Below are positions 53,709 to 62,012 of a DNA stretch of 64,000 nt, piece after piece. The position numbers were made by a program, and so were the translations under genes. Origin of the DNA: Aquisediminimonas sp031376385 (GTDB taxonomy: Bacteria > Pseudomonadota > Alphaproteobacteria > Sphingomonadales > Sphingomonadaceae); contig JANMDQ010000025.1 in NCBI GenBank assembly GCA_031376385.1, forward strand, positions 5,287-69,286, written 5' to 3'. The first letter of the stretch is position 1. Each line of letters starts with the position of its first letter. Under the pieces are notes generated by a model. That model saw only the letters and a list, made by a program, of their open reading frames with translations. It searched no databases and was not told the origin of the DNA.

Positions 53709-54035
53709 ATGACAGAATTTTCAGGAAACCTGCGCGAGCGGGTGACGATAGAGTGTCGCGCGGACGGGCGATCCCCCTCTGGCGGGCGGACCGGACGCTG
53801 GCTTTATGACGGGGCCGCGTGGGTGGGGGTAACGCCTCTGATCCCGGCAAGCCTTGAGGCTGCACAGAGCCTGTCCGCTTTGCCGCGCTGGCAAGTGCTG
53901 ATGCGCAAACGCGAAGGCATTGGCCTGCACACGCGTCTTGTCTGGCGGGGGCGTTTCCTTGCCGTCCGCGCGGTCATCAGCAACCCGCGTGAGCCGGCAC
54001 AAATGATCCTAACCTGTGAGGAGAAACGACCATGA
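53709..54035 (+). CDS. GTA head closure (stopper) protein (g7)
   Basis: A 108-residue protein. LRERVTIECRADGRSPSGGRTG and the beta strands WVGVTPLIPAS, QVLMRKREGI match the phage head-tail adaptor family (SPP1 gp16-like). It follows the connector by 13 bp with an aacagga ribosome site. Its stop overlaps the next start as ATGA. Confidence 0.84.
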   Translation: MTEFSGNLRERVTIECRADGRSPSGGRTGRWLYDGAAWVGVTPLIPASLEAAQSLSALPRWQVLMRKREGIGLHTRLVWRGRFLAVRAVISNPREPAQMILTCEEKRP

Positions 54036-54232
54036 AATTTGATAAATTGCTGGGCTTTGCCAAGCGCATCGCCCTGAGACTTGCTGCACGCGAAATTGAG
54101 CGCGTTCTGGCCAAGGCTGACCGTCCCAAAGATGTAACGCTGGAGCGTGTGGAGGGCGGCGTCGCGGTGAAGGGCAAAGATATCAAAGCCCGCACTGTGA
54201 CCGATGCTGCCGTACGGAACATTGCCCGGTGA
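54032..54232 (+). CDS. GTA-cluster small basic protein of unknown function
   Basis: A 66-residue protein (MKFDKLLGFAKRIALRLAAR...), Lys/Arg-rich N-terminal helix then a small beta segment (VTLERVEGGVAVKGKDIK). Overlaps g7 before it and g8 after it, so it is translated with them. An extra gene compared with RcGTA; no family recognised. Confidence 0.62.
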   Translation: MKFDKLLGFAKRIALRLAAREIERVLAKADRPKDVTLERVEGGVAVKGKDIKARTVTDAAVRNIAR

Positions 54233-54627
54233 GTGACGCTGTACTTGCCGTGCAAACCGCCGTCGTTGCGGCGTTGGAGGCGCATCCCGGCCTCTCGGCG
54301 GCGCTGACGGGCGTCTATGACGGCGTGCCGCCCCTCTCGCCTTTTCCCTATGTCAGCATTGCCGACGGACTGGTGAGTGATTGGAGCACTAAGACCGCCA
54401 CGGGCCGCGAAATCCGCGTGGCCCTGACCATCTGGGATGATGGGGAGGATGCCGCAAGGCTGCACCAGTTGATGGGCCAAGTGGAGGACGCCGTGGCGGC
54501 GGTGGCGCGTGACTTACCCGGATGGCGGATCGCGTCCGTCGTCTTCCTCCGCTCCCTCATCGCGCGAGACCCTGCCGGGCCTTGGGCCGGGCTGGTGGAG
54601 TACCGGGTGCGGGTGATGGCGGTTTAG
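54229..54627 (+). CDS. GTA tail terminator (g8), DUF3168
   Basis: A 132-residue protein of the DUF3168 family. VQTAVVAALEAHPGLSAAL, VYDGVPPLSPFPYVSIADG and the strand pair IRVALTIWDD / ASVVFLRSLIARDPAGPWAGLVEYRV are diagnostic. GTG start at 54229 overlapping the previous stop. Followed by REP-like copy A4. Confidence 0.88.
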   Translation: MSDAVLAVQTAVVAALEAHPGLSAALTGVYDGVPPLSPFPYVSIADGLVSDWSTKTATGREIRVALTIWDDGEDAARLHQLMGQVEDAVAAVARDLPGWRIASVVFLRSLIARDPAGPWAGLVEYRVRVMAV

Positions 54628-54650
54628 GAGTGCAGCGCCGTTTATGAGCC

Positions 54651-54738
54651 CGCTCACCCTGAGCTTGACGAAGGGTTGGTGCAGGATGGAACTCCGAGCG
54701 TCATTCCGACCAACCCTTCGTCAAGCTCCGGGTGAGCG
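54651..54738. repeat. Dispersed palindromic repeat, family A, copy 4
   Basis: cgctcaccctgagcttgacg and its complement ending in ggtgagcg with a loop of about 30 bp. Almost the same arm as copy 2. It lies between g8 and g9, a second hairpin inside the GTA cluster. Confidence 0.9.
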
Positions 54739-54800
54739 GAATTTCCAGCAGCGCAATTAACCAACTGCCCAATAACGAGGCCTAAGAAAAGGAACATATC

Positions 54801-55208
54801 ATGCCAGCAGAAAAAGGATCGGCCTTCCTCTTGAAGGTCGGGGACGGCGCGACGACGCCGATTTACAGCACAGTCGCAGGGCTGCGGACGACGCAGCTTA
54901 GCATCAATGGTGATGCAGTGGTCATCACCAACAAAGGATCCGGCGCGTGGCGCGAATTGCTGTCAGGCGCGGGGGTGCGGTCGGTCTCTGTGTCCGGCGC
55001 AGGCGTGTTTACCGGCTCAACTGCTGAAACGCGGATCAAGAATAACGCGCTGTCGGGCGTGCTTGATGATTATGAATTAAGCTTTGAAAGTGGCGAGCGT
55101 CTGCGCGGCAAATTTCTGGTTGCGCGGTTGGATTACGCTGGCGATTTCAATGGCGAGCGGTCTTATACGCTCAACCTTGAAAGCTCCGGCAGTGTGGTGT
55201 CGTTATGA
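54801..55208 (+). CDS. GTA tail tube protein (g9)
   Basis: Major tail protein, 135 residues, TP901-1 type. KGSAFLLKVGDGATTPIYSTVAGLRTTQLSING and the final LVARLDYAGDFNGERSYTLNLESSG are the family hallmarks. ATG 54801 with aaaggaac upstream. Stop overlaps the next start. Confidence 0.92.
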   Translation: MPAEKGSAFLLKVGDGATTPIYSTVAGLRTTQLSINGDAVVITNKGSGAWRELLSGAGVRSVSVSGAGVFTGSTAETRIKNNALSGVLDDYELSFESGERLRGKFLVARLDYAGDFNGERSYTLNLESSGSVVSL

Positions 55209-55528
55209 CCGCGAACCCGGCACGCCCCAATCCTGCACGCCCCAACCCTTTACGTGGCGAGGCAAGCATCGCCGGCCACACCCTCCGCCCCAGCTTCGCA
55301 GCGCTTGTCGCGGCGGAGGAAGAATTGGGGCCACTGTTCGCACTCGTCGAACGGGCCGCAGACGGGCAGTTGAAACTGTCTGAACTGGTCGCGCTATTCT
55401 GGCACTGTCTGGAGAGCCGCGACGGTATTTTGCGCAGTGATTTGGGTGATGCTGTGGTGGCGGGAGGTCTGTCCGCCGCCACGCCCGCACTGCGGGTTTT
55501 GCTTGGGCAGATATTGGGTGGGCGGTGA
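55205..55528 (+). CDS. GTA tail assembly chaperone-like protein (g10)
   Basis: A 107-residue protein of the GTA g10 family: EASIAGHTLRPSFAALVAAEEELGPLFALVERA then LSELVALFWHCLE and LLGQILGG. Just after the start a near-perfect 15-bp duplication (55220-55249) gives PARPN PARPN. Overlaps g10.1 by 11 bp in another frame, a usual layout of tail chaperones, where frameshift products occur in phages. Confidence 0.85.
   Translation: MTANPARPNPARPNPLRGEASIAGHTLRPSFAALVAAEEELGPLFALVERAADGQLKLSELVALFWHCLESRDGILRSDLGDAVVAGGLSAATPALRVLLGQILGGR
55220..55249. repeat. 15-bp in-frame tandem duplication at the start of g10
   Basis: gcacgccccaatcct is followed directly by gcacgccccaaccct, 14 of 15 bases identical, duplicating five residues. 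It is the third short in-frame duplication in this window. Confidence 0.85.
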
Positions 55529-55715
55529 GTTTGCGGACAGCGCCACTCGCCTCGCCGGGCTGAGCGGCGCGTTGCTCGGGTGGCGGCCTGCGGAGTTTTG
55601 GGCGTCCACACCCGCTGAACTGGCCACCATCATTGCGGCACTTTCCCCGCCGCAGGACAGCGCAGGCGACGCAGCGATGATCACAAAATTGCAGGAGCTA
55701 TTTCCCGATGGATGA
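55518..55715 (+). CDS. GTA tail assembly chaperone, second part (g10.1)
   Basis: A 65-residue protein from GTG 55518. GALLGWRPAEFWASTPAELATII is the signature of the phage tail assembly chaperone family (PF09550-like). It starts inside g10 and ends inside the tape-measure gene, so its translation depends on coupling. Confidence 0.85.
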   Translation: MGGEFADSATRLAGLSGALLGWRPAEFWASTPAELATIIAALSPPQDSAGDAAMITKLQELFPDG

Positions 55716-56289
55716 AGAAATTGAACGGCTGGTGATTGGCATCCGCGCCGATACAGCTGGCTTTGCCCGCGATGTGGCGGACATGCGCGGCACACTTGAA
55801 GGCAGCTTTGGTTCAGGCGTCGAACGCGCGGGGGAGCTGCTGGAAAATACCCTGATCCGTGCGATCCGCACTGGCAAATTGGGCTTTGAAGATCTGAAGC
55901 GAGTGGCTTTGTCCGTGATGGCGGATATTGCCGCAGCGGCGATCCGCAACGGGATCGGCACGATCCTGGGCGGCGGCGGGCAGAGCGGAGGCCACGGCGG
56001 ATTACTGACGGGCCTCACGTCAATCCTGACCGCTGGCTTGGGCCTGCCGGGCCGCGCGACGGGTGGCCCAGTGTCGCCGGGGCGGGCCTTCATGGTGGGG
56101 GAGCGGGGGCCGGAGGTTTTCGTGCCAACATCCAGCGGCAGCATCGCCTCGCTAACTGGCAATGGAGCCCGCGATGTGCGCATCTCGATTGCGATCAATG
56201 CGCCCAGCGGCAGCGCGCCGGATATGCTGGCGCGGTCATCCCGCCAAGTTGCGCGCGCCGTGCGATCTGCCCTGCAGCGGGAGGATTGA
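55708..56289 (+). CDS. GTA tail tape measure protein (g11)
   Basis: A 193-residue protein of the short tape-measure type seen in GTAs. LVIGIRADTAGFARDVADMRGTLEG at the start, a hydrophobic, Gly-rich middle (GIGTILGGGGQSGGHGG), and GGPVSPGRAFMVGERGPEVFVP, the motif shared by tail tape and lambda-type proteins. Such a short length predicts a short tail. Begins eight bases before the g10.1 stop. Confidence 0.9.
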   Translation: MDEEIERLVIGIRADTAGFARDVADMRGTLEGSFGSGVERAGELLENTLIRAIRTGKLGFEDLKRVALSVMADIAAAAIRNGIGTILGGGGQSGGHGGLLTGLTSILTAGLGLPGRATGGPVSPGRAFMVGERGPEVFVPTSSGSIASLTGNGARDVRISIAINAPSGSAPDMLARSSRQVARAVRSALQRED

Positions 56290-56292
56290 GCG

Positions 56293-58611
56293 ATGGCTTA
56301 CTGGCTTGCGACTGCAAACGACGTCCAATCAAAAGCGCATCTCAAACGCTTTGACCCGCGCTACTGGACCGTCAATTTCCCCCGCCCAATGATGGCGGCT
56401 GTCACCGCGACCGGCGCGCACAGCCTGAAAGTGGATGCGACATTTTACAAGGCGAATGATCTGGCGGGCTTGATCTGGGAGGCGGAGGATCGGTTCGATC
56501 ATCCCTTGCTTGCCTATGAAACGGCCCGTGATTTTCGCGAGGTGAAGCTTAGCTTTCACTGGCAGAGCAGTGGCATCATGGCGCTGGACGCGATCAATGG
56601 TCCGACGCTGACAATTGAAGGGCGAACGGCAAATGGCACGCCCAAAAACTGGTATGTCCGGCTGTGGAACTACGCCAGCGGCACGCCAACCAACGCGGAT
56701 ATCACGCTTGATTTTAATGCTATGAACGGCGGCTTCGCTCTGCCCGGCGATGCGGACCCGGTGTGGGCTGGTGACATCGACCGGATGTTCATTTCGCTGG
56801 TTCCGCCCAGTTTCACCAACAGCGCTTCGACGCTCGCCGCCCCGGCAGAGGGCTGGGTTGAACTGACCAACATCGCCTGTGACGGTCCGGGATCGACGAT
56901 TGCGGTGGGCGATGTGATTGTGCCGCCCCACGGCCTCTCCATCGCCACTGGATATGATGACAGCTATAATCTGACGCCGCAGCGCGTGCTGCACAATGCG
57001 CTGCATTTGGGCTATCGCGGCAGCATCAATCATTATGTGGGGATGAGCCATTATTTCCGGCTCGCGGCGCTGGGCAGTGACTTTTACGTCAGCAGCGCAG
57101 GCGGCGCGCTCAATATGCCCTGCGCAGCGTGGCATGCCGATTTTGCCGTGCGGGCCAAGGCGATGGGCTATTCGCTGATTCTCTCGCTCAGTTACGAATT
57201 GTTCGACGCGCACTGCTGGAATGATTGGAAACAGCGGGCGTGGAACGGGGATGCGGCGCTCACTGGATGGGTACCGCCGTCGACATTGCTCTCACCAGTG
57301 CAGGCCGGGGCGATGGCCTATCTGAAAAGCGTCGCGCGGGCGTTCGTCCAAATAGCGGTCAGCGCAGGCCATGCGCCGCGCTTTCAAATTGGGGAGCCGT
57401 GGTGGTGGGTGATGCCGGACGGGCGCATCTGCCTTTATGATGCAGCGGCGAAGGCGGCGCTGGGCGGCGCACCGGTCAACATTCCCACAGTGCGGTCCAC
57501 CATCCTGAGCGCGGCGCAAAAGGCATTGCTTGATGCGGCGGGTGTCCTTCTTGCCGCGTCAACAGCGGCGCTCGCAGCTGCGGTGAAGCTGGATCACCCG
57601 GCTTGCGAAACAATGATCCTCATCTATTTGCCAACGATCCTGGATGAGGCCACACCAGATGTGCAGCGCGCCAATGTGCCGGTCGGTTGGGCGGCCCCGG
57701 CCTATGATGTGTTGCAGCTGGAGGATTATGACTGGGTCACCACCGGCAATGTCGGTGCGTCAGAGCGGGTCGTCGCAGCGGCATCGGCGCGGCTGGGCTA
57801 TCCGGTTGCGGATCAGCATTATCTGGCTGGCTTCGTTCTTAACCCAAGCGAAGCCCCTCAGTGGCAGCTGATCGAAGAGGCTGCCCAAGTCGCCCGCAAG
57901 CGCGGCGTGGCGGAAACATTCATTTGGGCGCTGCCGCAGGTGCTGCGCGATGGTTTTACCGCTTTTGATGAAGGAGAGACGCCTGTGGAGGCCTTTGATG
58001 ACGTCCTGTTCCCCTTGGCGCTTGGCCAGCAAGCGCGGGTCAGCCCCGGATTTTCAACGGCGATTGTGACGACGGCATCGGGGCGGGAGCAGCGCAATGC
58101 GGCCTGGGCGTCGGCCCGGATGCGCTATGATGCTGGGACGGGCGTGCGGTCAGAGGCGGACGTGCAGACGCTCATTGCCTTTTTCAGGGCGCGGCGGGGT
58201 GCCGCCAAGGCCTTCCGTTTCCGCGATCCACTCGATCACAGCTCGAACGGGATGACGGGCGTGCCGACTGCCACTGATCAAGTCATTGGCACAGGTGACG
58301 GCGTGCGGACGCGTTTTCCCCTGATCAAGCGTTATGGCAGTGGCGCGGATGCTGAGGTGCGGCTGATTTCGCGGCCTGTGGTTGGGTCTGTGTTGGTCGC
58401 CGTCGGTGGCACGCTGCGCGCAACGGGGTGGAGCCTTAGCGGCGGCAATATCCTGTTCACGGTTCCGCCTGCCAATGGCCTGACAGTTACCGCAGGCTTC
58501 CGCTTCGACGTGCCCGTGCGCTTTGCTGAGGATAGTCTGGATATCGACACCATAACCTTTGCAGCAGGCGACATCGCGTCAATCCCGCTGATTGAAGTGC
58601 GGGAGGGGTAG
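56293..58611 (+). CDS. GTA distal tail protein (g12, DUF2460) with long TIM-barrel-like N-terminal extension
   Basis: A 772-residue protein. The last 200 or so residues are DUF2460: STAIVTTASGREQRNAAWAS, RYDAGTGVRSEADVQTLIAFF, KAFRFRDPLDHSS and the closing IDTITFAAGDIASIPLIEVRE. RcGTA g12 consists essentially of this part only. The remaining 560 residues have the rhythm of a TIM-barrel sugar-active domain: GYDDSYNLTPQRVLHNALHL, RGSINHYVGMSHYF, LILSLSYELFDAHCWNDW, RFQIGEPWWWVMPD, AYDVLQLEDYDWV and FIWALPQVLRDGF. This fused domain could cleave or bind envelope glycan at the tail tip. Barrel assignment is inference. Confidence 0.82.
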   Translation: MAYWLATANDVQSKAHLKRFDPRYWTVNFPRPMMAAVTATGAHSLKVDATFYKANDLAGLIWEAEDRFDHPLLAYETARDFREVKLSFHWQSSGIMALDAINGPTLTIEGRTANGTPKNWYVRLWNYASGTPTNADITLDFNAMNGGFALPGDADPVWAGDIDRMFISLVPPSFTNSASTLAAPAEGWVELTNIACDGPGSTIAVGDVIVPPHGLSIATGYDDSYNLTPQRVLHNALHLGYRGSINHYVGMSHYFRLAALGSDFYVSSAGGALNMPCAAWHADFAVRAKAMGYSLILSLSYELFDAHCWNDWKQRAWNGDAALTGWVPPSTLLSPVQAGAMAYLKSVARAFVQIAVSAGHAPRFQIGEPWWWVMPDGRICLYDAAAKAALGGAPVNIPTVRSTILSAAQKALLDAAGVLLAASTAALAAAVKLDHPACETMILIYLPTILDEATPDVQRANVPVGWAAPAYDVLQLEDYDWVTTGNVGASERVVAAASARLGYPVADQHYLAGFVLNPSEAPQWQLIEEAAQVARKRGVAETFIWALPQVLRDGFTAFDEGETPVEAFDDVLFPLALGQQARVSPGFSTAIVTTASGREQRNAAWASARMRYDAGTGVRSEADVQTLIAFFRARRGAAKAFRFRDPLDHSSNGMTGVPTATDQVIGTGDGVRTRFPLIKRYGSGADAEVRLISRPVVGSVLVAVGGTLRATGWSLSGGNILFTVPPANGLTVTAGFRFDVPVRFAEDSLDIDTITFAAGDIASIPLIEVREG

Positions 58612-58614
58612 GCC

Positions 58615-59424
58615 GTGGCGACTTGGCTTGATCCAGAACTCACCACACTTGCCTTTTGCTGGCGGCTGGCCCGGCCCGATGGGATTGTGCTGGGCTTTAC
58701 CAGCCATGACCGTGATCTGGTGATTGGCGGCCTCACTTACCGCGCAGCACCAGGCATGGTGCCATCGGCCATTGAACGCGGCGCATCGCTAGAGGCGGAC
58801 ACCGTTGACTTGTCGGGCGTGCTGTCGAGTGATGCGATCAGTGCAACTGATCTGACCGCTGGCCGGTGGGACGGCGCGCAGTTGCGCTTGTTTGCGGTGG
58901 ATTGGACCGCGCCTGAGGTGGACCCTGTTCCCCTGGTGCGCGGCACGCTTGGTGCGGTGCAGATGGCAGGCGATCAATTTGAAGTGGAATTGCAGGGGCC
59001 AACTGCGGCTTTGGACGCGCCCGTGATTGAGACTATTTCGCCTGATTGCCGGGCAGAACTGGGCGATGCGCGCTGCCGGGTTGATCTGGCGGGGCGGTCA
59101 ATGATTGTGACGGTCACATCGTCGAGCGAAGCGGAGATAGCGGTCTCGACCGCGATTGTGGCCAGTGATTTTGCCTATGGTCGGCTCCGTTGGCTGGACG
59201 GTGCGAATGCCGGGCTGTCGGCGACGATCCTTGCCAATAGCAGCGCTGGCCTGACTTTGGCAGAACCGCCGCCGCTCCCTGTAGCGGTGGGGGACCGGGC
59301 AGAAATCACTCAAGGCTGTGATCGGCGTTTTGCGACATGTATCGCTCGCTTTGCCAACGCCCCTAATTTCCGCGGGGAACCTCATTTGCCCGGCAATGAT
59401 CTGCTGACGCGTTATGTCAGTTGA
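58615..59424 (+). CDS. GTA hub protein (g13), DUF2163
   Basis: A 269-residue tail-tip protein of the DUF2163 family. ELTTLAFCWRLARPDGIVLGFTSHDRDL at the start, ISPDCRAELGDARCRVDL in the centre and TQGCDRRFATCIARFANAPNFRGEPHLPG at the end, with four conserved cysteines that in RcGTA hold a metal cluster. GTG start at 58615, three bases after the g12 stop. Overlaps the peptidase gene by 11 bp. Confidence 0.92.
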   Translation: MATWLDPELTTLAFCWRLARPDGIVLGFTSHDRDLVIGGLTYRAAPGMVPSAIERGASLEADTVDLSGVLSSDAISATDLTAGRWDGAQLRLFAVDWTAPEVDPVPLVRGTLGAVQMAGDQFEVELQGPTAALDAPVIETISPDCRAELGDARCRVDLAGRSMIVTVTSSSEAEIAVSTAIVASDFAYGRLRWLDGANAGLSATILANSSAGLTLAEPPPLPVAVGDRAEITQGCDRRFATCIARFANAPNFRGEPHLPGNDLLTRYVS

Positions 59425-59827
59425 TCCCGCAATCCTGCGTGCTCGCACCTTGCTGGGCGTGCCATTTCGCTTGCATGGGCGCTCGGCAGAGATAGGGCTG
59501 GACTGTGTCGGCCTTGTCGCTTTGGCGCATGACCGCGTGGCTGAGGCACCTAACGGATATGCGATGCGCGGCGGTCAGCCAGAGCGCTGGGTCACCCTCC
59601 TTGATGGCATGCTGATGCGAGCAGAACCAGACGAGCCTGCACCTGGCGATGTCATCCTGATGCAGGCCAGCCCAGCCCAGATTCACTGCGGACTGTGGAC
59701 AGGATCAAGCCTGATCCACGCCGATGCACGCTTGCGCCGCGTGGTGGAAACGCCCGGCTCTCTGGCTTGGCCGATCCTGGGCGTCTGGCGACGCCGCACT
59801 GAGGGAATTTCATCATGGCCACATTAG
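59414..59827 (+). CDS. GTA cell-wall peptidase, NlpC/P60 family (g14)
   Basis: A 137-residue cysteine peptidase. The nucleophile Cys31 lies in EIGLDCVGLVAL and the catalytic His91 in AQIHCGLWTG. LLGVPFRLHGR before it is the usual N-terminus. It probably cuts peptide stems of the recipient's peptidoglycan so that DNA can enter. Overlaps g15 by 13 bp. Confidence 0.92.
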   Translation: MSVDPAILRARTLLGVPFRLHGRSAEIGLDCVGLVALAHDRVAEAPNGYAMRGGQPERWVTLLDGMLMRAEPDEPAPGDVILMQASPAQIHCGLWTGSSLIHADARLRRVVETPGSLAWPILGVWRRRTEGISSWPH

Positions 59828-62001
59828 TCCTCACCGTCGTCGGCTCCGTTGTTGGCGGGCCAATTGGCGCTGCGATTGGCGCCGTTGTGGGCCAGCAAAT
59901 CGACAGCCGCCTGTTTGCGCCCAAGGGCCGCAAAGGCCCGCGCCTCGGTGATCTCGCCGCCCAATCCTCAACCTATGGTTCCCCCATTCCGCGCCTCTAT
60001 GGTCGCAGCCGTGTGGCTGGGACAGTTATTTGGGCCACTGATCTGGTTGAGGATCGGCGGAAGGTTTCGACGGGCAAAGGCCGCCCGAAGCAGACGACAT
60101 ATACTTACAGCGCGAATTTTGCGGTTGCCTTGTCCGCGCGGCGGATCAGCCGGGTGGGGCGCATCTGGGCCGATGGAAAACTGCTGCGCGGCGACGGTGG
60201 CGATTTCAAAACGCAAACGATGTTTCGGCTTTACGACGGTAGCGAAGATCAATCAGTCGATCCCTTCATTGCCTCGGCGGAGGGGATTGGAGCCGCGCCT
60301 GCCTATCGCGGCACGGCTTATGCGCTGTTTGAGGATTTTCAGCTCGCCGATTATGGCAATCGTATCCCGGCCCTGAGTTTTGAAGTGATTGCCGACGAAG
60401 CGCCTGTGTCCATCGGCACGATCTTGAGCGATCTTGATGCTGGGATCAGCGCGACCGCGCCAACACTGCTGGACGGTTTGGCCGTCACCGGAGAGTCCGC
60501 ACGCGGGATCGCGGGGGGCCTGATGGAAGGGGTCACGCTCTACGCTCGTGATGATGGCGCTGTATTGCAGATCAGCGAAACCGCGCCTGCCGGTCCTGCG
60601 GTTACCCGCCAAGATTTCGGCGCGACGGCGGACGGCAAGTCAGTGCCACTGTTGCAGCAGGATCGGCGGCCTTGGTCCGCTTTGCCGCGCCGTCGCACTC
60701 TGTCTTATTATGATGTGGACCGTGATTATCAGCTGGGCTCACAGTCAGTGCTCCGCCCTGATTTGGGGCCACGCGAAGTGCGGTCTGAACTGGCGGCATC
60801 GCTCACATCCACCGCCGCGCGCGTGCTGATTGAACGCAAGACAGCAGAGGCAGGGGCAGGGCGCGATGAGATCAGCCTGTCCCTGCCGTGGCGCTATTTA
60901 ACGCTTGGCCCTGCCGAACGGATCATCATCCCCGGCATTGCGGGACACTGGCTGGTGCGGGAGATGCGGTTGGAGGGGATGGTGGTCCGCCTTTCCCTCA
61001 CTCGGTTGCCAAGCAGTGCGCCAATACCAATTGTCGCAACTGACCCCGGACGCGGCCTGTTTGAGCCAGATCTGCTGCACGGGCCAACGGCATTGGCGCT
61101 GCTGGATTTGCCGTGGCTTGGCACAGGGGTTGCAACGTCGCCTGCGGTCTATGCGGTTGCGGCGGGCACGCAGCCGGGCTGGCGGCGGGCGGGGCTGCTT
61201 CAAAGCAATGACGGCGGCCTGACCTATGACGATATTGGTGCCACTGCTGCCCCTGCGATCATGGGAGCCGCCATAACATCGCTGGGTCCAACCGCGGGGC
61301 AGGGGTTTGACACTCATAATGGCGTTGAAGTCGATCTGCTGCACTCTGCCATGATCCTATCGCCCTCCACGCCGGACAGTCTTATCGCGGGGCGTAACTT
61401 GGCGCTGCTGGGGGATGAACTGATCCAGTTCGAGCGCGCAGATCCACTCAGCGCGACTCGGTATCGGCTGTCTGGCTTGCTACGCGGGCGGCGGGGGACA
61501 GAAGCGGCCATGGCCGCCCATAGCATTGGGGAGCGGTTCATCTTGATCGAAACAGAGGCAATGCTGCCTCTCGTTGTGCCGATCGAAGCCGCAACGATCA
61601 GCATTCAAGCACAAGGCCTTGGCGACACACTCAGTGTTCAGCGGCAAGTTGATGTGAAGCAGAACGCGCTCATTCCGCTCAGTCCAGTCCATTTGACCGC
61701 CACACGCTGGCCATCGGGCGATACTGAAATCCGCTGGGCACGCCGCAGTCGGGATGGGTGGCACTGGGTTGACCATGTCGACGCGCCACTGGGGGAGGAT
61801 GGTGAACGCTACCGAATCACGCTGACGACGGGTGGCGGCGCGGCGCGGAGCGAAGAGGTTTCAAATCCTAGCTTCATATACTCTGCCGCCGCGCGGACAG
61901 CTGATTATACCGCTGGCGCACTCATTATGGCCATAGAGGTGCGCCAGCTTGGCAGCTTTGGCCCGTCGCCTGCCGCGACGCTTACACTTCCCCTTTCATA
62001 A
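59815..62001 (+). CDS. GTA tail-tip protein (g15), short form without the GTA TIM domain
   Basis: A 728-residue protein at the tail tip. LVLTVVGSVVGGPIGAAIGAVVGQQI at the start is the hydrophobic segment found in this family, then IPRLYGRSRVAGTVIWATDL, KQTTYTYSANFAVALS and YRGTAYALFEDFQLADYGNRIPALSFEV of the phage-tail hub domain. RcGTA g15 is about 1300 residues and contains an additional TIM-barrel (GTA_TIM) domain, which I do not find here. The C-terminal third carries fibronectin-like strands (PVHLTATRWPSGDTEIRWARRS). Confidence 0.88.
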   Translation: MATLVLTVVGSVVGGPIGAAIGAVVGQQIDSRLFAPKGRKGPRLGDLAAQSSTYGSPIPRLYGRSRVAGTVIWATDLVEDRRKVSTGKGRPKQTTYTYSANFAVALSARRISRVGRIWADGKLLRGDGGDFKTQTMFRLYDGSEDQSVDPFIASAEGIGAAPAYRGTAYALFEDFQLADYGNRIPALSFEVIADEAPVSIGTILSDLDAGISATAPTLLDGLAVTGESARGIAGGLMEGVTLYARDDGAVLQISETAPAGPAVTRQDFGATADGKSVPLLQQDRRPWSALPRRRTLSYYDVDRDYQLGSQSVLRPDLGPREVRSELAASLTSTAARVLIERKTAEAGAGRDEISLSLPWRYLTLGPAERIIIPGIAGHWLVREMRLEGMVVRLSLTRLPSSAPIPIVATDPGRGLFEPDLLHGPTALALLDLPWLGTGVATSPAVYAVAAGTQPGWRRAGLLQSNDGGLTYDDIGATAAPAIMGAAITSLGPTAGQGFDTHNGVEVDLLHSAMILSPSTPDSLIAGRNLALLGDELIQFERADPLSATRYRLSGLLRGRRGTEAAMAAHSIGERFILIETEAMLPLVVPIEAATISIQAQGLGDTLSVQRQVDVKQNALIPLSPVHLTATRWPSGDTEIRWARRSRDGWHWVDHVDAPLGEDGERYRITLTTGGGAARSEEVSNPSFIYSAAARTADYTAGALIMAIEVRQLGSFGPSPAATLTLPLS

Positions 62002-62012
62002 GGATCATTCCC

